Below, one piece after another: positions 56,156 to 64,000 of a stretch of DNA of 64,000 bases (its first letter is position 1; each line of letters begins with the position of its first letter). The stretch covers positions 336,997 to 400,996 of the forward strand of contig CAOLHI010001306.1 in NCBI GenBank assembly GCA_948474755.1, read 5' to 3'. Below the pieces are notes generated by a model. It had not been told where the DNA came from and did not search any database. It worked only from the letters and a program-made list of their open reading frames with translations. Source of the stretch: Ctenosaura bakeri (lineage: Eukaryota > Chordata > Lepidosauria > Squamata > Iguanidae). The position numbers and the translations under genes are program-made.

Positions 56156-58256
56156 CGTGGCTGGCATCCTGTTAGGGAATTCAGAGGCGTAAGTCTCTGG
56201 GAGTGTATGTCTCTCTTTTTTGTCATTTCAAAGCTTGGTATTCCCTTCCATCCTCTGCAACAATCTCCCATACTTACTATAGGGCTACTGAAGCCCCCTC
56301 TTGTGGCCGTTCTGTGCCTGGTGGAGAGTGTGGAGAAATGTCTGACTATGTCTCCATTAGATGCCAAATGATTACATCCTCTGCAGAGACTTCTGGAGAA
56401 ACTCTGTAGATGATGTAATCATTTTGTGTCTGGCTACAGGGACATAGCTAGATGCTTCTCTATCCACAATATTCTCCATAAGACGTGAAATGGCCATGGT
56501 GGACTTCAGTAGCTCTACAGCAAGTCAGGGAGAGGGTGAATGACCAACTGTAGTGTAGCTCTTCATGTGGAACTACTATGCTAAGCTGGACCATACAAGA
56601 TTTTGAACAATTGGAGTTGGAGAATTCTTATTGTTAAGCATTATGCAGAACAAAATGGCATACAAGCAGGCCACAGAGGCCATTCAATCAATCTGTTCTG
56701 AAGTTTAACAAAACATGCCCAAGAACAACAACACTGTTGTCTTAAATTTGTCAGCATTGTTGACTTATAGTATGTGCATTTAACTCTGGGCTGGGCTGCT
56801 CCATGGGATTTGTCGTCTTAAACTTCTCAAACTTCTCAAACTCCATGCTGCAGTCCGGTCTGGAGTTAAATGCACACACATGAAAATATCTGAGGTTTGT
56901 AAATGGACTGAAACTTTGTCAGAACGAATAGTGCCATGAATAGAACAAGGTATTAGAAATGCATGTTTGGATTTTCCATCGTAACCCTGTACCTGGAGTT
57001 TATAGCAAGGAACTAGAGGCAGGATTTCTCTTTTGGATTTTGTGCATGATTAGACGTGAGCTTTTGCAGCACAGTAAACATTGAAAAGGAGGAGGAGCAG
57101 TGGCAAAAATGGAAAATCATCACCAGATACGTTGAATAGACGAAAGAGATGAAAGGTTTAGATAAGCAGGGAAGAAAAAACTCACTAAAGAGAGCATATC
57201 TCGTGCCCACCCTCATTGACTCTCTACTTGATAAATGGAGCACTATATAAACCTATAATATACACTATCAATTAAGAGACTGTTTACTTTTGATATTGAG
57301 GGAAGCTTCTCGAGCCCTGAAAAATATACTTACATTGGATGATACACTCCTGTTCAGCTTGTCCTATGAACTGCTGTAAATACAGCAAACATCAATGTTA
57401 TACTGGAAGCATCAGATATTTTGATTATGCTATAATCTTTGTTAATCTGCCACCCCACTCAGGCCCCTGTAATCTTAAACACAAAATTACAGCGCGTCCC
57501 TTTGAGCTGAGCTTGTGGTCCTCATAATACTGGCAGAAGGGGTTAGATTTTTCCCCCAGCAACAGTATACCATTTTGATTTACTCAGATCACTGTATAAT
57601 GTATTTTTGAGTGTTTTGTTCTAGAATGAGAAATTAAAACCCATGAGCCTTACAAAAGATCTACCTCTGATGGGATGAACATTGCTAGATACAGATCAGT
57701 ACTGCTGCCTACACTTCTGGATTTTCCTTGGAGCTGTGGCTATGGGGATTGTCAAGATGTGCACCAGCTCTTCGTAATGTACCACCAAGCATTACATTTA
57801 TTCAAAGACTATCTGGTATCTGCTTTTCCTAGTGAGTGTGAACCAAACTAGGTGTGATAGTGGTAGTAACATCCCAGATGTGTCACCGAAGTCAAAGGTG
57901 GTAGTTAGATCAATGCAGCTGGGATAGGAAGTGGAGTTAACTTTTCTAAAATGTGCAGGGACACATTCAAAGATCTCCCATTTTCAGTCTTAAATACCAT
58001 TGCAAATTTTTCTTCCTGATAGCTCTGATATAACAGATTTGCAGATTGGAAGAACTGAAATATAACTTCTACAACCCTGAAATGAAAACTTTATTGAGAA
58101 CCTGATCTCAACAGACCACTAAGAGTGATGCAGGGAAGTCTTCAGAAAACAGTGGAATACAAACACTGATATAGCCCTGGAAGAATCAACCTTTACTGCA
58201 GAAAAGTGTTTATATATATATATGTGGAAAGAATATTCAAAAATACTCAATCAACA
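56156..58256. other. Mostly unannotated, one fold-back element
   Basis: Contains the fold-back repeat at 56773-56878. 57240-57560 is repeat-free and enhancer-like (ACTATCAATTAAGAGAC, AATATACTTACATTGG). No coding exon supported. Confidence 0.35.
56773..56878. mobile_element. Fold-back element with TGTGCATTTAACTC termini
   Basis: Left arm TGTGCATTTAACTCTGGGCT and right arm GGTCTGGAGTTAAATGCACA are reverse complements with few mismatches, continuing inward as GCTGCTCCATGG / CCATGCTGCAG. The centre has an AACTTCTC direct repeat. Probably a MITE; flanking duplication not clear, superfamily unknown. Confidence 0.6.
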
Positions 58257-58307
58257 TTGGTTCTTGTGGGTTTTTTGGGCTTTGAGACCCTGTTCTGGTT
58301 GTATTTT

Positions 58308-58352
58308 CTCCTGATGTTTTGCGTGCATCTGTGGCTGGCATCTTCAGATGAA
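58308..58352 (-). ncRNA. Hammerhead-ribozyme-like motif, left Penelope copy
   Basis: On the minus strand: CATCTGAAGATGCCAGCC, ACAGATGCACGC, AAAACATCAG. CTGAAGA plus a GCC/GGC-like stem and a closing AAAC-ATCAG arm follow the CUGAUGA - stem II - GAAAC plan known for Penelope-like termini. Core substitutions make cleavage doubtful. Confidence 0.4.
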
Positions 58353-59168
58353 TGGTGAATTGGAAGTGGAGTGGAGAATATATATGCCAGTCTCCTCCTC
58401 CAGAAGGGAGGGAGCAATTAGCATAATAGTCCTATTGTGTGTATTGAATACTTGTTCCTGGAGGGAGACTTCCTGAGCCCAGGTGGGGCTCGTTAGGGCT
58501 CGTTGTATCTTTTGTGTTTTGATTTTGGTGTTTTTCAATATTGGCAGCCAAATTTTGTTGACCTTCTGAGTCTCCGCTTTCCTGTTAAAATTATCCAAGT
58601 GTTTATGGATTTCAATGGGGAAAAATTTAGCAAATGCTTCACTCAGCAAAGGACGAGAGGGATCCCCTAACTTTTGCAGGAGTTTACCACATACTGTGCC
58701 GCTGTGGTCAGGTCCACATAGGGACCACAAAACGCAGCATCCAAACACGAATCAAAGAACATGAAAGATACTGTAGGCTGATCCAGCCAGAAAAGTCAGC
58801 AGTAGCAGAACACACTATAAACCAACCCGGACACAGAATGTTATTTGAAAGCACAGAAATTCTGGACCATTCTAACAACTATCAGGTCATGTTACACAGA
58901 GAGGCCATTGAAATCCACAAACGCTTGGATAATTTTAACAGGAAAGAGGAGACTCGGAAGGTCAACAAAATTTGGCTGCCATATTGAAAAACACCAAAAT
59001 CAAAACACAAAAGATATAACGAGCCTACGAGCCTCACCTGGCTCAGGAAGTCTCCCTCCAGGAACAAGTATTCAATAACACAATAGGACTATTATGCTAA
59101 TTGTCTCCCTCCCTTCTGGAGGAGGAGACTGGCATATATATTCTCCACTCCACTTCCAATTCATCATT

Positions 59169-59212
59169 CCTCTGAGATGCCAGCCACAGATGCACGCGGA
59201 ACATCAGGAGAA
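59169..59212 (+). ncRNA. Hammerhead-ribozyme-like motif, right Penelope copy
   Basis: CCTCTGAGATGCCAGCC, ACAGATGCACGCGGAAC, ATCAGGAG. Same layout as the left copy, with GGAAC instead of AAAAC and CTGAGA instead of CTGAAGA. CCTCTGA and TCAGGAG can pair as the closing stem. Confidence 0.4.
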
Positions 59213-59304
59213 AATATAACCAGAACATGGTCCCAAAGCCCGAAAAACCCACAAGAATGAATGGATACAGGCCATGAAAGCTTTCGACTCTACACTCAAT
59301 CAAC

Positions 59305-60636
59305 AGTTGAAAAAGGAGAAACTCTGATGAGGAGAATTTCTCTGGCCGGTTTTTTGTGTGTGTCAGGCTTGCCTATTCTTTTCTCTGACAGTGATCTGGG
59401 ACTCTTCCAATGAAATTGCATAGTGGTGTGTACACATGGGTTTGAGAATGTGCATTATAATCACTCATATACATATATATATACATACATAGTGTGTGTG
59501 TGTATTTCTAGCTGCATTCCTACAAATGTTTTAGGAACATAAATAATGAAGCAGCGATTCAGCATCACTCCATTCCTTTCCTTTACATGGTTTTGGAAGA
59601 CCTGATGAAGGCCTTTCTATGTGTATTTAATTATGAGCTGTGCATGTAATAGGCTGCAAAATATGGATTTTTCAAACAGATCCTTGGACCGCTTTACATT
59701 GTTGATACTATTTCACCCCCTCCCCATTGAATATAAATGAATATGTCACAATAAATAAAGGCTCTTGCTGACTACTATTAATATTTAAGAGCGATGTGTG
59801 AGGTTTTATTAACTTGAATAAGAACTCTTTTTTTAAAACTTAATTTGCATAAATTAAATATTCCCTTGCTGTTATAGATATGTTTCCCTTCCCTGCTTCA
59901 CTGGTCTGATTAAACAGAAGGAGGGTGACGTTGGGGGAGGGGCTGGGGAAAATAGATGCAGATGAATTGTAATAGACTTTAGAGATATATAGCACCTTGT
60001 TAAAAATTCATGCTGGCCAGAATACTAGAAGGTCAGAAAATGTCTTTGAAATTCTGCCAAGGCTCTTTTTGATAATTCATGCAGGTTTTAAAAGGGAAAT
60101 TCCTCATTAGATGGGACCTAATGCTTATTAATTTATACTCCTAAGGCAGAAGCTGAATATTAAGTGGTAGACTCTGCTAATCCATTTATTAAATATCAAA
60201 GACCATATGTTTTCACCTGGTATTCTCACGTATTGATTAACGGCCTTAGACCAATACAGATAAAAAGCAGAAGTTATTTCAAAGCTAAGTTTCCATCCTC
60301 AGCTAGCCTTCACCTTGCCTTCTTGTGGAAAATTAATCACATCTTTCTGGATAAGGCACAAGTTCCAGGGGTAGGTAGATGGAGAACAAGCTATGGTTTG
60401 GGCGAAATCATAATATCATGGTATCTTAGAGGTCATCCAGTTTCATGCTGTAGGATGTTTTAGGATCTTTAGTACAAATTACAGTGACTGCCTGAAAGAT
60501 GGCTATCCACCTTCTAGATAAAGAACATGCAGTGAAGGGGAGCCTATTGCTTCATAGAACATATCTTACAGTTAGGAAGTTTCTACTAATGTTTAGCTAA
60601 ACTCCTCCACCAATAGGAGATTATTTTCTGGATCAA
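59305..60636. other. Repeat-poor block, candidate conserved noncoding DNA
   Basis: 59520-60290 has no visible repeat. It contains TTTAATTATGAGC, TAATTTGCATAAATTAAATA (an octamer-like ATTTGCAT next to an AATTAA core, near 59842-59861), TTATTAATTTATAC and CTTATTAATATT-type words. This texture fits a developmental enhancer. No conservation data available here. Confidence 0.35.
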
Positions 60637-61165
60637 GGGAAGTAATTGTAGCATTCTATTCTGCTTTGGTCAGGCCTCACTTGGAATACCATGTCCAATT
60701 CTGGGCACCACAGGTCGAGAAGAATGTTGACAAGCTATAACCTGTCCAGAGAAGCGTAAGCAAGATGGTCAAAGCTCTGGAAACTGTCCCATGATCAGGG
60801 CTTAGGAAGCTGGGTAAGAGAGGTCATATAGCCATCTTTTAATATCTGAAGAGATGTCAAGTAGAAGATGGACCAAGCTTGTTTCTGCTGCTTCATAGAC
60901 TAGAACATGAACCAATGGATTCAAATGACAAGAGAAGAGATTCCGCCTAAGCCTAAGGAAAAACTTCTTGATTGTAAGATTTGTTCAACTGCAGGATAGA
61001 CGGCCTCAGAAAGTGGTGGACTCACCTCTGGATTTCTTTAAACAGAAGTTTGATAGTCATCTCTCAGGAGTGCTTTAGCTGTGCATTCCCACATGGCAGG
61101 GGGGCTGTTCTAGACAATCTCTGCAGCCCCTTCCAACTCAATGTTTTTGTGATTCAATGATTCTG
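60637..61165 (+). mobile_element. CR1 LINE fragment, C-terminus and 3' end
   Basis: Plus-strand text matches the CR1 polymerase C-terminus: CCTCACTTGGAATACCATGT, CAATTCTGGGCACCACAGG, GAATGTTGACAAGC, ACTAGAACATGAACCAATGG, GGACTCACCTCTGGATTTC, CCCTTCCAACTCAATG, ending in GTGATTCAATGATTCTGTG (terminal octamer region). Decayed, with several stops. 5'-truncated. Confidence 0.9.
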
Positions 61166-61214
61166 TGTGTACATATGTACATTATTGTTATAAATTTGAA
61201 TGTCAAAGACATAG

Positions 61215-61660
61215 AGCTAGACAATTTAATTAATTAATTAATTAATTTAAATTGTATTCCACCTTTCTCCCAGCGTGGAACCCAAGGCAGTTCCCAGAGA
61301 GTTGATTTAAAAAAACCCTTCACGATAAAATGTTAAAAACAATTCAAATCATCACATAAAACAGTATAAAATCATTTAAAAGACATACAAAAGTTTAAAA
61401 AGATAAATGAAATATCCTCAAAAGAAGCTCCCCTGCTCACACGTTGTAAGCCTGCTCAAACAAAAAGGTCTTTGCCTGCCAGAAAACAAGAAGAAGGGCA
61501 CCATAGCCTTCCACAGAAGGAGTTCTGAATGGTGAGAGCAGCCACAGAGAAGACTGTGCCATGTCCTCACCAAGTGAGCCTGTGATGGTGGCAGGACTGA
61601 AAAAATTAGCCAAAGGACCTCCTATTTATAGAGGTAACAAATACACCCCTAGTGCACAAT
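61215..61660 (-). mobile_element. L2-type LINE 3' fragment
   Basis: Plus-strand text AAATTGTATTCCACCTTTCTC, GTCTTTGCCTGCCAGAAAAC, AAGAAGGGCACCATAGCC, GAGAGCAGCCACAGAGAAGA and GTGATGGTGGCAGGACTG is the reverse of an L2-family 3' segment seen often in lizards. It starts with a (TTAA)n run (61222-61247), its tail. Different subfamily from the copy at 22152-25110. Confidence 0.75.
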
Positions 61661-63689
61661 ATGAGTAGACAAGAATATCTTACTCTGAAAGATTTAGCCC
61701 TTGATCCCTTCATTATTGTTGAAGAAGCAGAAAAAGGAGGTGCTTTGGTCAATTCTATAAATAACAACATTCACTTTCATTCAGTTTGATATTCACTGTC
61801 ATTGTAATGTAATCACCAACAGGAAAGAAGGAACAATACCATGTACCTCTCTCTATTAAAAGCCTACTGAGCAAAATACTTATCTAAGTTTTGACAGTTC
61901 ACACCCAGAATCTGTGAGAAATAATTTGCCATACAGTCAGTTCTTGAGAATTAAAAGAAATTGTACCAGGGAGGAAGACTTTTTAGATGAATCAAAGTCA
62001 CTCAGCTGCTAGCTACAGGACAGAGGTTATCTAGAGTCTGTAATTAACAACAGTTTCAGCAAGGCTGCACACACAACACACATTGATCTTTTCAAAAAAT
62101 AGGAAAGAAAAAACAGTTCTGGAATAAACTGCACTTTGACTTATGACAATATAACCCAAAAATTGCAAAGCAGTATCAGAAAATATTGGCATGTCTTGTG
62201 GGACATACATGGGTGCCAGGGAAATCCTTTTATTTCCTTTAAGAGGACTCTTTAGCATTTGTGATATATTGATAAGTTATTTCAGAACACATCAACATAT
62301 CCATTCCAACATTCTACCAGCAGCAACAGCTCAAAGAGGCCATCACTCATCTGGATGATGTACTTACTGTAAATATGCATTTAAGATAACAGAGTGTGTG
62401 AATCTTAATTGGAAAAAAATGCATCCTGAAATAGTTTTCAATGTGTAGCACTCCATAGGGTGATTTATGTCATCAGGCTTCCCTGCAACAAATTATATAT
62501 GGGGCAAACATCTAGGGGAACATGTTAGCAATATCAGGAACAGAAGATCAACTGCCCCTTTGATTGACCATTTTTTGCTTTAAGGATCTGCACTTTTAGA
62601 TTCTTTAGAAACTTTTTTTTTCCAGAATGAGAGGACCCTGCTTTAATAAAAGAAAGAAAAGAAAAGGAAGGAAGAAAGAAAGGAAGGAAGAAAGAAAGAA
62701 AAAACAGACAGACAGAAGAAGACAGACAGAAAGAAAATGGATTGGATATTGACTTGACACGTTAGTCCCCTGTGGTCTAAATGCAGACCCAGAATACATC
62801 CATCTACTTTAAAACTTGAGTTTCCATGTATCTACTAACTTTCCATTTGCTGTAGAATTGCTATGATAAGGTTGTCCTTGGTATAGACTGAAAAAAGCAA
62901 TGGAACAGTATAATGTTCTGCTTCCTGCTTCTCAGACTATCAGCTGCCAGGCACAACTCAGAAAACACTTTTTTTTTTAAATCCCTTTCAGGTGGTTTTA
63001 AAGTTACATTGTAAGTTATATTTTGCTTTTGTATTAAGTTTATCTGGCTCAATAAGTGTTTTTAAAATTGAAACGTTTTACATGCAATTTTATGTGAGAT
63101 ATCTGTACACATAATTGGCATAACAAATTGTGGCTTGTCTCCTGTTATAATTTTTGTTGTTTATGTATTGTCCCTTCTCTTTCCTTTATCTTTTTATCAG
63201 CCCCTGAAGAAGGCCATTAAATGTCACTAGTTGGGCTAATTGGAAGGTAAAACAATCTTTTTAAAACACCCTCAGACTTTGTCTCTTCTCTACATCCTCT
63301 CCAAATTATGAATAGCCTTTAAAAACTGTGTGATTTTTCATGACTTTCTTTTAGTAGAAAGAAAATTGCCAAAATTACTTTTTTGCTACTTTTGCAGAAG
63401 AACTTAGTGATGAATTATAATAATTGCTTGGTATCTGCTACAGTTTGGCTTCCTGTATCTCCTGGGGATATCAAAATTCATGGAAGTTCAAGTCTCATTA
63501 TGTACATGGTGGACTTGCCAGATAAGACTCCAGAAGGAAGAGATGCCAAACCGAAGTGGAAGTAGCTCACCCTTCGTGGCATAATGCTATGCACTAAGGC
63601 TGCAGTGATGTTGTGTTGGCTTTTCGATTCTGGACACTGGCGTAGTAAAATGGCATCCCTCATATAAAATGGAAAAAGCAAAGTTTGCT
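61661..63689. other. Mostly unannotated
   Basis: A purine-rich GGAA/GAAA tract lies at 62640-62735, followed by GACAGACA repeats. Otherwise nothing recognised. Open frames near 62605-62799 minus arise from the tract. Confidence 0.4.
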
Positions 63690-63772
63690 TTTTGGATTTG
63701 TTTCTTAATATTATTACACTGTAGTTGGTTGAATCCATGGATACAGAATCCATGGATATGGAGGGCCAACTG
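63690..63772 (-). mobile_element. Tigger-like (Tc1/mariner) terminal fragment
   Basis: GTAGTTGGTTGAATCCATGG, ATACAGAATCCATGGATATG and GAGGGCCAACTG match the end of Tigger-type elements, whose TIR reads CAGTTGGCCCTCC in the other direction. A TA follows at 63773-63774 as expected. The opposite end is not seen, so it is truncated. Confidence 0.7.
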
Positions 63773-63887
63773 TACGTCCCTGTCAAATGATATACTGAAG
63801 CACATTGCCTCTCTTCCTAGAGGAAGTGTATACATATTAGAACTTTCAGCCATGGACTATCTGTACTGGCTGACATAATGACAAGCT

Positions 63888-64000
63888 GTTTAAATATTTG
63901 AAGGGATGTCATGTTGAGGAGGGAGCAGGCTTGTTCTCTACCGCTCCAGAGACTAGGACAAGGAGCAATGGATTCAAGCTGCAGGAAAGAAGATTCCACT
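63888..64000 (+). mobile_element. CR1 LINE fragment running off the window
   Basis: TTTAAATATTTGAAGGGATG, TGTTGAGGAGGGAGCAGG and AGACTAGGACAAGGAGCAAT are CR1 polymerase C-terminal text, also present in the copy at 60637. Continues past the window end. Confidence 0.85.

Larger units (their letters stand above)
58257..59292. mobile_element. Penelope-like element: head-to-head inverted pair flanked by a 12-bp duplication
   Basis: Right copy (plus, about 58620-59292) encodes DPLTFAGVYHILCRCG, VHIGTTKRSIQTRIKEHER, EKSAVAEHTINQPGH and LHREAIEIHKRLDNFNRKEE, a GIY-YIG endonuclease (GVYHI ... HIGTTKRS ... R-IKEH) of the Penelope-like type; YIG reads HIG. Left copy (minus, about 58620-58257) encodes IEIHKHLDNFNRKAETQKVNKIWLPILKN and runs to the same 3' end. 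Both 3' ends point outward. The exact 12-bp repeat ACTCAATCAACA stands at 58245-58256 and 59293-59304. The right copy has an extra about 35 bp at its 3' end (TACAGGCCATGAAAGC). Confidence 0.82.

Noticed and set aside
63190..63240. GCCCCTGAAGAAGGCC as a third Penelope-like terminus
   Set aside because: Only the CTGAAGA word matches. No stem pairing partner and no endonuclease text upstream.
1..64000. CRISPR arrays, operons, phage or plasmid functions, bacterial defence systems
   Set aside because: The sequence is clearly vertebrate nuclear DNA. No regularly spaced repeats with unique spacers and no dense coding sequence exist.

Overview
The window reads as vertebrate nuclear DNA, most probably from a squamate reptile (lizard or snake). 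The basis is the repeat mix. It contains Sauria-type SINEs with a BovB-like tail, SINEs with a 5S rRNA-derived head, tRNA-headed SINEs with an L2-like tail, BovB (RTE), L2, CR1 and L1 LINEs, Penelope-like and DIRS-like retroelements, solo LTRs, and many short DNA transposons (PIF/Harbinger-like, hAT, Tigger). No operon, ribosome-binding site, CRISPR array or prokaryotic gene is present. I found no convincing cellular protein-coding exon. The longer open frames are either decayed transposon frames or chance frames. The window looks like a large intron or intergenic (gene-poor) DNA.

Layout. 0-6.7 kb is a dense nest of SINEs and DNA transposons, including a Sauria SINE split by a MITE and by an hAT element that itself carries two MITEs. 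6.7-15.5 kb is mostly unannotated AT-rich sequence with scattered MITEs and one 5S-headed SINE. 15.5-20.9 kb holds a BovB fragment split by a MITE, a CR1 tail split by a MITE, and a Penelope-like fragment. 22.1-25.1 kb is the longest element, an L2 LINE on the minus strand with endonuclease and reverse transcriptase remnants. It is followed by a solo-LTR-like block with TATA box and poly(A) signal (25.1-26.1 kb). 26.2-29.3 kb is largely repeat-free and contains candidate conserved noncoding sequence. 29.3-35.4 kb has interrupted SINEs and an L1 fragment split by an LTR-like insert and a MITE. 37-41 kb holds two BovB fragments and a split 5S-headed SINE. 46-49.6 kb holds DIRS-like and BovB polymerase fragments, an hAT MITE, a 21-bp minisatellite and an L2-tailed SINE. 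51.96-52.7 kb is a solo LTR with TG...CA ends. 54.3-60.6 kb has fold-back MITEs, a Penelope-like inverted pair and several repeat-poor AT-rich blocks. The end of the window holds CR1, L2 and Tigger fragments.

How the parts relate. Two retroposon partnerships are visible from shared 3' ends: Sauria and 5S SINEs with BovB, and the tRNA SINE with L2. The DNA transposons mostly belong to a group of near-palindromic short elements starting GGCC and flanked by 3-bp duplications. Several copies sit inside recognisable older repeats, so their exact target sites can be read from the interrupted host repeat. The most interesting single locus is a head-to-head pair of Penelope-like ends (58257-59292) flanked by a 12-bp direct repeat, which suggests the pair inserted as one unit. 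I did not find evidence for a new protein system. All family names come from recall and pattern reading without database search.
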